Under the pieces are notes generated by a model. It searched no databases. It worked only from the letters and a program-made list of their open reading frames with translations, and was not told the origin of the DNA. 64,000 bases of DNA from CAWKKW01 sp963850345 (GTDB lineage: Bacteria; Acidobacteriota; Terriglobia; Terriglobales; Acidobacteriaceae). Below are positions 43,217-53,300 of this stretch, one piece after another. The stretch lies in the NCBI GenBank assembly GCA_963850345.1, contig CAWKKW010000005.1, positions 248,001-312,000 on the forward strand, written 5' to 3'. The translations under genes and the position numbers were made by a program. Positions within the stretch are counted from its first letter, which is position 1. Every line of letters starts with the position of its first letter.

Positions 43217-43517
43217 AGCTCTCGACGGCCGCCCGTCTCTGAGCACGGCTCTTGTAATCGAGAGCTTGCGGCTGCTGCACGAATCGACGGATATCGGGCA
43301 CACTGTCGTCGCGACCTTGTGCTGGTTCGACCTGACGGACCCTATGATCCTCCCCAGCCCGATCTTCAGTTGGCGTGACTGCTAACGCATAATCAGGTCA
43401 GGATCAAGTCAACAGATGTTAGAGTTTCGACTTAGTCTGCAGGTCAACATACGAAGTTAGAAATGGTCCCCGCCTGTACACCTGCAGAGATTGAACTCCA
43501 CGAGAAAAGGAAGTGCG
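43217..43517. other. Intergenic region, no gene seen
   Basis: About 300 bases between the small barrel protein and the large orphan gene. It ends in AAAAGGAAGTGCG, the ribosome site for the next gene. No other element is convincing. Confidence 0.35.
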
Positions 43518-45674
43518 ATGGCAGAGATCAAGATTACCGACAATCTTGGGTTGAGTGGCGACTTGCAGATCCGCGATGACTCGCCCCTGGCGAAGGCGAA
43601 GCTGACCCAGCTTGTGACAACCCTTGAATCCCTGTTCGCTGATTTCGACAAGCCCATCGATCAGGTCGATTTCAGTTCCGTGGCCTTGGGAGCGAGCACC
43701 ACGTTTCCAAATCTGCTGAGTGGCGACCTGCCGGTAACCGTTGGGGGCGGAATAAACTGCAGCCTAATTGTCGCCAAGAGCGCGGACAAACTGCTGTTCG
43801 AAAACGACGGGTTCTCTCCAGTGATTCCGATTGCGCCGAACCAGGCGTGGGTCGGCGTAGAGCTCGATGTGAACGTGATTGCGGACGCCAGAGCCTCGGC
43901 CAACGGAGTTGGGGTTGATCTGGCGGGTGCGGCCGGCCTGACGTCGGCGACCTACACCCTCATTTCCTCACCGAGCGGCCCGCTGCCGCTGCTGCGAGAT
44001 GCTTGCGCTAAGGGCTTCAGCAACTTCTCCCTGACCACAAGTGCGGCCGCGGTCCGCGCCCAGTTAGCTGGCACGGTGAATGAGTTAGACGTCAGCGGAT
44101 CGATCACCGTCAAGGTTTCGCTCCAAGCGCCCATTAACCTCAACGCGCTGGCTTCCGCCAACCTCCCGTTTAACGAAACGATGAGCATCCAGCCAAATGT
44201 CACGTTGAAGCTGGCTGGCTCCGTCAAGATCGCGGGCGACTTCCTAGTGCGTTGCTTCAAGATGAGTAACAGCGTTGTAAGCCTCGGCGTTTATAAGAAG
44301 CGCGGGACGACCTTCAAAGCCAGCTTCACCGCCGACGGTGGAGTAGGAGGCGACATCGGCAATTCCGATGTGCTAAGCACTTTGCTCAACGCGGCACTCC
44401 CGGGCGTCAACGTCGCCGCTGCGGGCATCCCTGCTGACACCGCCCAGGCATTGAACCGCACAATCAAAGACGGGTTGGATCGGAGTCTGAGTGCGCAAAT
44501 GAACGTCGCCTGCTCCGCCGCCCACACCGATGAAGCCGCGGTGGTGTATGAGATTCAGCTGGATGGCGGGGTGGCCTCGGATACGGATGCTGCCTTATCC
44601 AAAGCCTTGCGCGGCGATTGGAGCGCGTTGGAGGCACTGCCGAATAAACGCCAGATTCGTAACATCGCGGTGAATACGGTAGAGAAGAAGATTTCGATGA
44701 CGCTGAACCTGTTCGGTTTCTACAACGCGACGTCAGTTACAGATTACCTCACGAAATCGACGATCTTGTTTGACGAAGCGGGTCAACTGAGCATCATCGA
44801 CAAGTCTGACGTCAAGCGCATCAGCGCTGCCGCATTGCCTTACGCGGTGGATGCAGACAAATTGCGAAGGGCGTTGGTGACCGATTTTCTCTCCACGGCA
44901 ACCTATGCGGTTGTTGCCGGCAAGCTCGACCTAAACATAGCGGTGATCCAGTCCTACTTCGAATACAGCCGCAACATGTCGTGGGATGAAATGAATGAGA
45001 ACATTCTGCTTGGCTATGCGCTGAATGTTATTCCCAAGGGTGCCCTGACGCCCTTGGCGGGTTCGAAGCCGTCGTTTGGGCATGCAAGCGTACAGGCAAT
45101 TGTGAAGTACGACAACGCAGCCCTACTCTCGTTGTTCTACAGTGACCCGGCCACGCACAAAGCTCGAGGCCGCGATGAAGTGGACATGGTTGGACGCACT
45201 GCGATGTGTCAGCTGCTCGATCCGAACGACCCAACGAACGCCGTGCGCATCACCGTGCTGCAGAACGATGCGGCCTGGGCTGCGATGCGTGAAGATGGCA
45301 ACACCGCTAATTTCCACTCTATTCTGTATCTCAGTCATCTTGGCGTGACGGAACTGGAAGCGGTCTCTACAGACTACGTGAGTATTGCGTGGTGGACGGA
45401 TGCTCTGGTGAAGGTTGCTCCGCTGTTAACCTCGACGCTGGCGGCGGCAGATGCTGCGCCCGCCGGTAAGGCCAGCGCCGATGCGAACTTCATGAAGGAA
45501 CGGGGCCGGTTGGCCAATGCGCTTGGAGGCATTGCTCGCAACACAAACGCCGCCTTTGCCCCGGGATGGGGGGAAGCTGCCGTCTTTGCTCTTAGCGGCA
45601 GGCGCGGCCAGGTCGCGATGGACCTGCAATGGGACGGCGACAAGCGACACTTCGGAATTCCGCTCACGTCTTGA
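43518..45674 (+). CDS. Unrecognised 718-residue protein
   Basis: ATG 43518 has AGGAAG seven bases upstream. The product has no signal peptide or membrane segment. The N-terminal ~300 residues are rich in Val/Ala/Ser/Thr strands with Gly turns (VALGASTTFPNLLSG, GVGVDLAGAAGL, LNALASANLPFNE), suggesting a beta-sheet fold; the later half is more helical and charged (WDEMNENILLGYALNVIP, VDMVGRTAMCQLLDPND) and ends MDLQWDGDKRHFGIPLTS. I do not recognise any family. It is a large, well-formed coding region next to a small barrel protein and a DUF4197 gene, and could be a structural or secreted protein by a non-classical route. Confidence 0.75.
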   Translation: MAEIKITDNLGLSGDLQIRDDSPLAKAKLTQLVTTLESLFADFDKPIDQVDFSSVALGASTTFPNLLSGDLPVTVGGGINCSLIVAKSADKLLFENDGFSPVIPIAPNQAWVGVELDVNVIADARASANGVGVDLAGAAGLTSATYTLISSPSGPLPLLRDACAKGFSNFSLTTSAAAVRAQLAGTVNELDVSGSITVKVSLQAPINLNALASANLPFNETMSIQPNVTLKLAGSVKIAGDFLVRCFKMSNSVVSLGVYKKRGTTFKASFTADGGVGGDIGNSDVLSTLLNAALPGVNVAAAGIPADTAQALNRTIKDGLDRSLSAQMNVACSAAHTDEAAVVYEIQLDGGVASDTDAALSKALRGDWSALEALPNKRQIRNIAVNTVEKKISMTLNLFGFYNATSVTDYLTKSTILFDEAGQLSIIDKSDVKRISAAALPYAVDADKLRRALVTDFLSTATYAVVAGKLDLNIAVIQSYFEYSRNMSWDEMNENILLGYALNVIPKGALTPLAGSKPSFGHASVQAIVKYDNAALLSLFYSDPATHKARGRDEVDMVGRTAMCQLLDPNDPTNAVRITVLQNDAAWAAMREDGNTANFHSILYLSHLGVTELEAVSTDYVSIAWWTDALVKVAPLLTSTLAAADAAPAGKASADANFMKERGRLANALGGIARNTNAAFAPGWGEAAVFALSGRRGQVAMDLQWDGDKRHFGIPLTS

Positions 45675-45907
45675 CGGGACTCCTGGCGTGCGATCGCGCA
45701 GTCGGTACTCGTTGGTCCGTTTCGCCGCAGGAAAACGTATGGACCAATGCCGTAAATCCTAAATGGCACCCCAATTTAAGATGATGGCGAAGACAAAACT
45801 CGGATCGGAAAGGGATCCACGCCGGGGGACTGAAGGGAAGAATCGGATCCTCCTCGAATCAAGTTCGCTGCTTGACTAAAGGGATGGTTGAAGGGCGTAC
45901 CCCAACT

Positions 45908-46633
45908 TCACTTCCCAAACACTTCCTTCAACAAAGTTGTAGACCGTGCTGCCGGATTCGTCCGAATCTCTTTTTCTTGCTGCCCAAGCATATAAAAGAG
46001 CCCATCCAGCGCCTTTCCGACTACATAGCTATTGATGTCAAGCGTGGAACTCTTCATGAATGGCATCGCCGGAATCTGCCCCGCCAGAGCGTCATACTGC
46101 TGTGTGACTCCGTTGGTCTGCATCGCCTTCTCCACATGCGGACGAAACGCCGTAGTCAAGGACGCCGAGGTCTTCTCCCGGAAATAGTCGGTAATTGCCG
46201 TGTCCTTTCCGTTCAGCAGCTTGCGCGCATCGTCGATCGTCATCGCCGTCACCGCGTCGGCAAAGATCTTCTCCGCCTCCGGAGCGGCGCTCTCCGCCGC
46301 GTGGTTCATGCTCGCGATAAACTCGTCGATCTTTTGCCCCTGCCCTGCGCCGCGCAACACCGACTCCACCGGGCGCAGGTTGGAAGGAAGCAAGATCTTG
46401 ATCGCCTGATTGTCCAGATAGCCCCCCGGACGGTCAACTAGCCTGACCGATCTCTGGGCGCCTACCGAAAGGGCTTCCTTCAGCCCCGATGCGATCTTTG
46501 TATCGCTCAACCTCGAAGCGGTCCCCGAGCCCAACCCCGGAATCTGCGGCATCGACGGCATCTGTGCGTGGACGGGCGACATCAAGAGACCGCTGAAGGA
46601 CAATACTGCCAGGCAAATTGCGGAACGACTCAT
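45908..46633 (-). CDS. DUF4197 domain secreted protein
   Basis: The 241-residue protein has a signal peptide (ICLAVLSFSGLLMSPVHAQ), a Pro/Met-rich spacer, and the DUF4197 features: IASGLKEALSVGAQRSVRLV, NQAIKILLPSNLRPVESVL, APEAEKIFADAVTAMTIDDA and TDYFREKTSASLTTAFRPHV. DUF4197 proteins are periplasmic or outer-membrane linked and of unknown function, found in many Gram-negative phyla. No partner gene is adjacent. Confidence 0.82.
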   Translation of the reverse strand: MSRSAICLAVLSFSGLLMSPVHAQMPSMPQIPGLGSGTASRLSDTKIASGLKEALSVGAQRSVRLVDRPGGYLDNQAIKILLPSNLRPVESVLRGAGQGQKIDEFIASMNHAAESAAPEAEKIFADAVTAMTIDDARKLLNGKDTAITDYFREKTSASLTTAFRPHVEKAMQTNGVTQQYDALAGQIPAMPFMKSSTLDINSYVVGKALDGLFYMLGQQEKEIRTNPAARSTTLLKEVFGK

Positions 46634-47057
46634 GGTCCGACTCCTTAAGTGGAACGAGTTTACGCTGCCCTACTGGCCCAAGGCTGTTCAACACAGATGA
46701 CCGGTTGATGACATGAATCCCTCACTCGATACAGGCAGGAACTTATCAGGTCATCCTCTAGAGAAAATGGATGTACGCTTCATCGCCTTCGCTGCTCTGC
46801 TTTAGTTGATGCATCATCGCCAACTCACGTTTTCAGGGCGGCCCGGTCGGGAAACGTGCTTTGGCCTGTTATCACCAACTGAACGGGAATTAGCAAGCAT
46901 AAGCCGACTTTGTCGAGCCTGATCCGAGTTCCAGGAACGACGCCGTGCTTCCCTGCTTCTCTACTTCTTCCGCAAGAGCATACAATTCCCCGGCTTCGGC
47001 AGTCTATGCCAGTTTCCTCAACCTATGATTTGGCGTGTATGCATTCAACTGATTCGC
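46634..47057. other. Intergenic region, no gene seen
   Basis: No coding frame or RNA is convincing. It lies between the DUF4197 start and an AraC-type remnant; the remnant suggests local decay. Confidence 0.35.
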
Positions 47058-47210
47058 GGTGCGCTGAACGGCTTGTGGCGGCTGACCCACGATGCGAAGG
47101 AAGGAACGCCGCATTCGGTCGCGACTTACAAATCCATTTTTGCGAGCGATCTCCTCTGCGGAGAAGCGTCCTGCTTCCATCATCAAGCGGGCGTGCCATG
47201 AAGCGCGCCG
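47058..47210 (-). pseudogene. AraC-family helix-turn-helix remnant (GlxA-type)
   Basis: On the minus strand the frame reads RLMMEAGRFSAEEIARKNGF then VSRDRMRRSFLRIVGQPPQA, the second half of a GlxA/AraC DNA-binding domain (ARrlLEe....eeIA...GF.s.drmRRaFlr..G..Pqavr). The first helix-turn-helix and the sensory domain are absent. The frame carries on to a stop at 47004 with unrelated residues. It appears to be the tail of a lost regulator. Confidence 0.5.
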
Positions 47211-47468
47211 CTCTCTACTGAAACACAGAACCGAGAAGCTCCGCAGCAGGAGGTTCTCGCGTGAAAAGATCCTAGGATGTTCGGAGTGATGCTTGCGGAA
47301 TCGGTACTGGATGAGCGAAGAACTAGAGTCAATCGGCATTCACGTCAGCGAACCGTTCCTGGAATCGAGATAAGAAAGGGACGCCTTCAGAATTCTTCCG
47401 TCTCCTCACTTGATAGTGTGAGTGAGAAAGAACGCACACTTACGTCCGCCTCTTACTGCTGGCGGAGC

Positions 47469-48557
47469 CTATCTTCGTTCGCGCAGATCCTTTCGGGGTA
47501 AAGATGATGTATCCAACCTCGTCTCATGGTATGTATTACGGCCAATCACCGAAAAATCCAGCAGCTCAATCTCAGAACTCAAGTAAGTCTCCTTCACTGC
47601 TTCGGTTCGCATAAGGTCTGTGCTGAGATATTTCTTATTGTCGTCGCAGAAAACGGTTGCGACGACTGCATGGTTTGGCAACCTGTTCTGCGCCATAACG
47701 GAAGCGATAAAATTGGCACCAGAAGAGATGCCGACGCCTAAACCGAGTTCGCTGGCAAGCTTTTGAGCCATCAGGATTGAGTCGCCATCCGAGACGGAAA
47801 TGATGTCATCGAGGTTTCCAAGATCGACGATCTCGGGAATAAATTCATCTGAGATTCCTTGAATTCGGTGGGCTCCAACTCTATAGCCCGTCGAGAGCGT
47901 TGGCGATTCCAACGGTTCCACCGGGAAGATCTTCACCTTGCGACCTGTTCCCTGAAGACAACTCGCAACTCCCATGATCGTGCCGCCGGTGCCAACTCCA
48001 GCGACAAAGGCGCCAAGTTGTAAACCTTGGGATGCAAGCTGGCTTAGTATCTCAGGACCAGTCGTCAAGGCGTGTGCCTGAATGTTTGCCCGGTTCGAAA
48101 ATTGCTTAGGCAAAAAAACTCCGGAGTTCGTTGCCCTGAGTTCTTCAGTGAGGCGGATGCTGCCAAGAAATCCACCTTGTTCTTTTGAAACGGGGATAAC
48201 CTGAGCTCCATAACTGCGGATCAACTGCACGCGCTCCTGACTCATCCAGTCGGGCATGTAGATGATGACAGGATTCCCCATTGCTGAACCGATGGCTGCG
48301 AGCGCTATCCCTGTATTACCGCTCGTCGCCTCCACGATCGGCTCCCCCGCGACGAGTTCGCCAACGGCATAGGCGGAGGAGAGAATGTGAAGCGCCATCC
48401 GGTCTTTGATGGAGCCAGTGGGATTGAAATATTCAGCCTTGGCATACAGGCGACGAAGGGTGTTCCGATAGCGAAAGGAAATAACCAGTAACGGGGTATT
48501 TCCCACGATCTCGCGGAGAGCTTCAATGCGCCGCGAGACCGGTGTGGTCAGAGGCAT
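47469..48557 (-). CDS. Cysteine synthase-type PLP enzyme
   Basis: The 362-residue protein has the cysteine synthase/CBS fold motifs: PLP-lysine in NPTGSIKDRMALH (Lys51), substrate loop VEATSGNTGIAL (residues 75-86), and the PLP phosphate-binding GVGTGGTIMG. It would make cysteine from O-acetylserine and sulfide or carry out a related beta-replacement. It has a C-terminal extension of ~45 residues after the catalytic core (SSEIELLDFSVIGRNTYHE...), longer than CysK. The extension is not a CBS domain pair. Substrate identity cannot be fixed. Confidence 0.85.
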   Translation of the reverse strand: MPLTTPVSRRIEALREIVGNTPLLVISFRYRNTLRRLYAKAEYFNPTGSIKDRMALHILSSAYAVGELVAGEPIVEATSGNTGIALAAIGSAMGNPVIIYMPDWMSQERVQLIRSYGAQVIPVSKEQGGFLGSIRLTEELRATNSGVFLPKQFSNRANIQAHALTTGPEILSQLASQGLQLGAFVAGVGTGGTIMGVASCLQGTGRKVKIFPVEPLESPTLSTGYRVGAHRIQGISDEFIPEIVDLGNLDDIISVSDGDSILMAQKLASELGLGVGISSGANFIASVMAQNRLPNHAVVATVFCDDNKKYLSTDLMRTEAVKETYLSSEIELLDFSVIGRNTYHETRLDTSSLPRKDLRERR

Positions 48558-48695
48558 GAGAGATACCTCGCAAACTAGAGGGTCGTTGGAGCTGTCAATA
48601 CCGCTTGGCGTAGCCCGACGGCGAAACGTGGGCCTCGGGTCTTCTCACAGACATATTTCGTTAGAAGGGCCGGATTGCAGTAGGGGTCCAGGCGA

Positions 48696-49193
48696 CTAGT
48701 ACGGCATGTACAAAGACGGATGATTTTGGATGTCAACTTCGAGCCAGCTCTCATCCCAATGTTGCAGCGTCATCGACCATCGCGCTTTTTCGCCGGCCAC
48801 ATATTCGTCCAGATTCGGGAAGAGCTTGCGTATGAGTTCGCCGCGAGTGAACTCGGCTTTGGGTTTCTTCTCTGCCGGTGGTCCGACAATAACGATGGCG
48901 AAATCCCAATCTGGACTGAGTTCGTGAGTCGCTCGCGTATAAACCGTTTCGCTGATCACCTGGCCGTGAGCCTTCTGGTACTCCATGATCGGGTAATGCC
49001 ACTTCTTGTAGAGAGCCAGCCACTCATCCTGACGTCCGGGAGGAACCTTGTAAAAGTCGACCGAGACCGTATTCTTGCCGACTCCCGCACCGTTATTGGC
49101 CTGTGCGTAGGCGATGGTGGAGGTCGCTGTGACAGCGCCCAGGGTGGCGACGAGGAGCAATCCAGAACTCAGGAGGTGACGGAATTTGGTCAT
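48696..49193 (-). CDS. Secreted alpha/beta-barrel-like protein, YKVPPG family (copy 1)
   Basis: ATG 49193 starts a 165-residue protein with a signal peptide (SGLLLVATLGAVTATSTIAYA). The mature part reads VDFYKVPPGRQDEWLALYKK then WHYPIMEYQKAHGQ, VYTRATHELSPDWDFAIVIV, a beta-alpha-beta pattern like dimeric ferredoxin-fold (NIPSNAP/EthD-type) domains. It ends SLYMPY. It is related to the protein at 53657 (shared YKVPPG....W..LYKK.HYP.M). It is divergent from the gntR gene, with the operator/promoter between them. A family name is not known to me. Confidence 0.65.
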   Translation of the reverse strand: MTKFRHLLSSGLLLVATLGAVTATSTIAYAQANNGAGVGKNTVSVDFYKVPPGRQDEWLALYKKWHYPIMEYQKAHGQVISETVYTRATHELSPDWDFAIVIVGPPAEKKPKAEFTRGELIRKLFPNLDEYVAGEKARWSMTLQHWDESWLEVDIQNHPSLYMPY

Positions 49194-49250
49194 GGAGGGG
49201 ATATCCTTTCGGCGACGGTGGGATGACTGGCGGTAGATATTGAAACTTTG

Positions 49251-49279
49251 TTGACTTTGCACATTGTATACCGTATACA
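49251..49279 (+). promoter_or_regulatory. Sigma70-type promoter of the GntR gene
   Basis: TTGACT (49251-49256), a 17-base spacer and TATACA (49274-49279) match the vegetative consensus at ten of twelve positions with ideal spacing. It reads toward gntR, whose ATG is at 49362. The -10 is part of the palindrome at 49265-49279, so repressor binding there would block transcription. Confidence 0.65.
49265..49279. promoter_or_regulatory. Palindromic operator TGTATAC-C-GTATACA
   Basis: A perfect 7+1+7 palindrome with GTATAC half-sites lies in the intergenic space between two divergent genes. FCD-type GntR regulators commonly bind short TTGTATAC-like palindromes, so this is the likely operator of the adjacent GntR protein. 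Confidence 0.6.
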
Positions 49280-49361
49280 GTGTCCAGTCGCCAACAAGAA
49301 GTTTGTGAGGCTGGCATGTACTCTTCCCAAAACGCTCAGCTTGCAGTTGAATCATTAACTC

Positions 49362-50072
49362 ATGACTCCGCAAACCGATTTCGCCACACTTGCAGCGAAG
49401 GCGTTTCAGAACCAAAAATCCGCCTCGGTCGTGGTGTCCGATACGCTGCGTCGAGCCATTCTTCGAGGGCAATTCTCTCCGGGGCAGCTTATGCCGCAGG
49501 AAGAGATCGCAAAGCAATTTGGGGTAAGCCGCGCTCCAGTGCGCGACGCGCTTCGCCGTCTAGAGGCCGAGGGGCTGATCGTGATGCACCCGCATCGCGG
49601 AGCGGAAGTAGCGAAGTTGACAGCCGAAGATGTGGAGGAAGTCTTCCTGATTCGCGAGAGCCTGGAGACGACCGCGTTGCGACTCTCCGTCCCACGCATG
49701 ACGGAAGCCGACTTTTCCCTTGCTCACACTGTACTGAACCAGATGGACGTGGACGGGGATACGGCGCACATGGCGGAGTTGAATTGGGCATTCCACGAGA
49801 GCCTTTATCAGGCGTCCGGGCTGCCTCGCCTGTTGAGCATGATTCGCAACCTGAACAACAACGCTCTGCCATATCATCATCTGGGGTTTGTGGCCGTCGA
49901 TATCAAGCAGATCTCGCAGCTTGGTCATCGAGAGATTCTGAAGGCCTGTATGGAGAGGCGCAAAGCGGATGCGGTCGCAGCACTGGTGAAACATTTGCGC
50001 GACAACGGCAACCTGATCGTGGGTCATTTGCGCGAACAACGGCAGAAGGCGCTAGCGATCGACTCTCTTTAG
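49362..50072 (+). CDS. GntR-family regulator, FCD subfamily
   Basis: The 236-residue protein has an N-terminal winged helix-turn-helix (LRRAILRGQFSPGQLMPQEE, IAKQFGVSRAPVRDALRRLE, GLIVMHPHRGAEV) and a C-terminal FCD helical ligand-binding domain with VFLIRESLETTALRLSV, the ELNWAFHESLYQASG segment and a late GHREILKACMERRKADAV. The Asp/His-containing FCD helices bind carboxylate or sugar-acid effectors via a metal. It lies divergent to the YKVPPG protein and upstream of a TonB receptor. Its own promoter carries the palindrome that it probably binds. Confidence 0.88.
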   Translation: MTPQTDFATLAAKAFQNQKSASVVVSDTLRRAILRGQFSPGQLMPQEEIAKQFGVSRAPVRDALRRLEAEGLIVMHPHRGAEVAKLTAEDVEEVFLIRESLETTALRLSVPRMTEADFSLAHTVLNQMDVDGDTAHMAELNWAFHESLYQASGLPRLLSMIRNLNNNALPYHHLGFVAVDIKQISQLGHREILKACMERRKADAVAALVKHLRDNGNLIVGHLREQRQKALAIDSL

Positions 50073-50325
50073 AGAGACTCCGAGGTTTTCATCCCTGTCG
50101 GTCCCTGCCCCTGTCGGCTGGGACGAGCAATCTCCGTTATTCGCGCTGATGAGTGCAAGTAACCGCATGTCGCATCTCTGTCGCACGTAGCGCTCAAATG
50201 CACGCTGACAATTGTTCCGCAAATTAACATTGGGCTTTCACGGACCCACTTACCAGGGCCGTTGCTGGCGGTTCAACGTTCGGTTTTCCGGAAGGCAACA
50301 AACATCTCCGAAAGGCAGGCTGACC

Positions 50326-53300
50326 ATGAATATTGTTCGAGCGTCACGAGCGATCCGCGGTGTTGCATTCATGCTTTCCCTCTTAGCTTGGCCACCCGCG
50401 CAGGTAGTGCTGGCACAGGCGACAGGCGGCACAGTGATCGGCAGTGTTCACGACTCCGCAGGTGCCCTGATTACGTCCGCCGAAATTTCAATCCTCAATC
50501 TGCAGACCGGAATTCAGCAGACGACCAGGACCAACGAGGCAGGCTACTACTCAATACCTAACCTACCGCCAGGCTCCTATCAACTGACGACGACAGTAGC
50601 GGGGTTTTCGCCCTCAATCATCAAAGGTATCGATCTCACGGTGGGAGCACAGCTAACCGTGAATGTGACGCTGCAAATAGGCAAGGCTTCCGAATCGATA
50701 GAGGTGAGCGGTGAAGTGGGCGTCGATCTTGCGACGTCAACCATCAGCAATGACATCGACGGGACCGCCATTCGCGAACTCCCGTTGAACGGTCGCGACT
50801 GGACACAACTTGCAACATTGGAGCCGGGAGTCAACGACGTCCGCAATCAGTCGCCCATCGGCGGCGTGGGATCTGCCGACGTTTCGCGGGGAGCGCGCGG
50901 GTTTGGCAACCAGCTGAGCGTGGCCGGCACCCGGCCGACGCAAAACAATTATCGGCTCGATGGCATCAGCTTTAACGACTACACCAATGGAGCGCCGGGC
51001 AGCGTGCTGGGACCTTTGGCGGGGGTCGATGCGATCGGCGAGTTCACTGTGCTGACGGCGAACTACACTGCGGAATATGGCAAGACGTCAGGCGGAGTCA
51101 TCAACGCCATCACCAAGTCTGGGACCAATCAATTCCACGGCGATGCTTATGAATTTATTCGAAACAGCGCCCTCGACGCACGCAATTACTTCGACGGTCC
51201 GCAGATTCCGCCTTTCAAGCGCAATCAGTTCGGCGCTTCAGTGGGCGGCCCGATCCTCAAGGACAAGACCTTCTTCTTCTTCAACTACGAGGGTTTGCGG
51301 CAGTCTCTCAGTTCGACGAACGTCGACACTGTGCCCTCGAACGATGCGCGTAACGGCATCTTCTACACCCAAAACCCTGACGGCAGTATCACGCAGGAAA
51401 GTGTTCCGGTCGATCCGCAAGTGGCACCGTACTTAGCTTTCTGGCATGTACCCAATGGCCCGGTGCTAGCTCCCGGGAATACTGCACGGTATAGCGTTGT
51501 GACCTTGCAAAAAGGCACCGACAACTTCTACACCGGGCGCGTCACACATCGTTTCTCAACCAGCGACAGCCTGGGTGTGACGTTCCTTTACGATAAGAGC
51601 TTCCTCACGAATCCAGACGCGCTGAACAACATTGGCTTTTCTAACAGCAACTCGCGCCCGTTCGGCAGCATTGAAGAGACGCATACCTTCACGTCGAATC
51701 TGTTGAACTCATTCCGTATCGGTTTCAGCCGTAACTCTGCATCGATTGCCACGTCGCCAGCCATCAATCCTCTGGCGGCAGATACCACGCTGGGAGCGGT
51801 TCCGGGGCAGCCGGCACCGTTCATCTCGGTCCCTGGAATCTCGGGATTCTTTGGTGGGCTCGATGGGTTCCCGAACTTCTCCTTCGGCTGGAATTCATAC
51901 CAGCTCTATGACGACGCGTTCTATACGCATGGCACTCATTCTTTGAAGTTTGGCTTTGCGACCGAGTATATGCAGTCGAACAACATATTTCACTTCTTTG
52001 ACAATGGCCGCTTTTCGTTTGGCTCACTACGCGACTTTCTCACCAATGTTCCGCAGTCCTTCAGCGGCAATGAGCCTTCCTCGGACTCGCCGCGCAACCT
52101 TAGGGAAACACTTTACGGCGTTTACGTTCAGGACGACTGGCATGCTTTACAAAATTTGACCCTGAATCTCGGGGTGCGGTACGAGATGACCACCCTACCG
52201 ACAGAAACGCATGGCAAACTAGCCACCTTGCGCAATATGACGGACTCTCAGGTACATATTGGTAATCCGTATTTCAATAATCCGACGCTCAAGAATTTCG
52301 AGCCACGCATCGGGTTCGCATGGAACCCTTATGGGGCCAGCAAGACTTCGGTCCGCGCTGGCATGGGTCTGTTTGACGTACTTCCCCTGCCATACGAGTA
52401 CTTAATCATTGCGTCGGCGTCCGCGCCTTTCCTGCAGAGCGTAGCGACTCCCGGCAATCAACTGGCGCAAGGCGACTTCCCGTTTAAAGCTTATCCCAAA
52501 GGAGTCGCTGCCCAGGCACCCGGCAGCCTCGCGGGTCAGCGAGTCGCGTATGTCGACCCCAAGCCGCAGCGCAGCTATGTGCTCGAGTGGAATCTAAGCG
52601 TGCAACAGGAGTTACCGGGCAAGGTGGTTGGAACACTCGGCTACATCGGGTCGCGCGGTCTGCATCTGCCTTACCGCACCGACGACGCAGACATTGTGAC
52701 ACCCACGCTGGTCAATGGCACCTATTATTGGCCACAGCCAACCGGGAGCGGCACGCAGGTCAATCCCAATGTCGGTCGCATCGACCGCCTTGCCACTGAT
52801 GCCGACTCTTATTACCACGGCATGGTGCTCGGGGTCGAAAAGCGCCTGAGTCATGGCGTCCAGGTACAAGGTTCGTATACCTGGCAGAAGAGTATTGACA
52901 CTGGTTCTTCAACCATTGCCGGTGATCAGTTCTCCAATTCGCCCTCCAGTCTTCCTTTCTGGTTTGATCCTAAGGCGAGGCGCGGACAGTCAGACTTCAA
53001 CCTGGCGCAAAACGCCGTGATCAGTTCGACCTGGGAACTCCCCGCGTTTGTTAAAGGGGCGGGTGCTTTGGAGTCCGTGGTGAATGGCTGGCAGATAGGC
53101 GGGATCTTCCAGGCAAGCAGCGGCTCTCCCTTCCCAGTGTTGATCGGCGGGGATCTGTTGGGACTCAATAACACGGATCCCTATGACTATCCCGACAAAG
53201 TACCAGGATGCGGTGCGCTCGTTCATCCGCGCAATCCAACTAATTACGTCAACCTGAACTGCTTTGCGGTGCCATCGGAGACGAATCGTTTGGGTACTGC

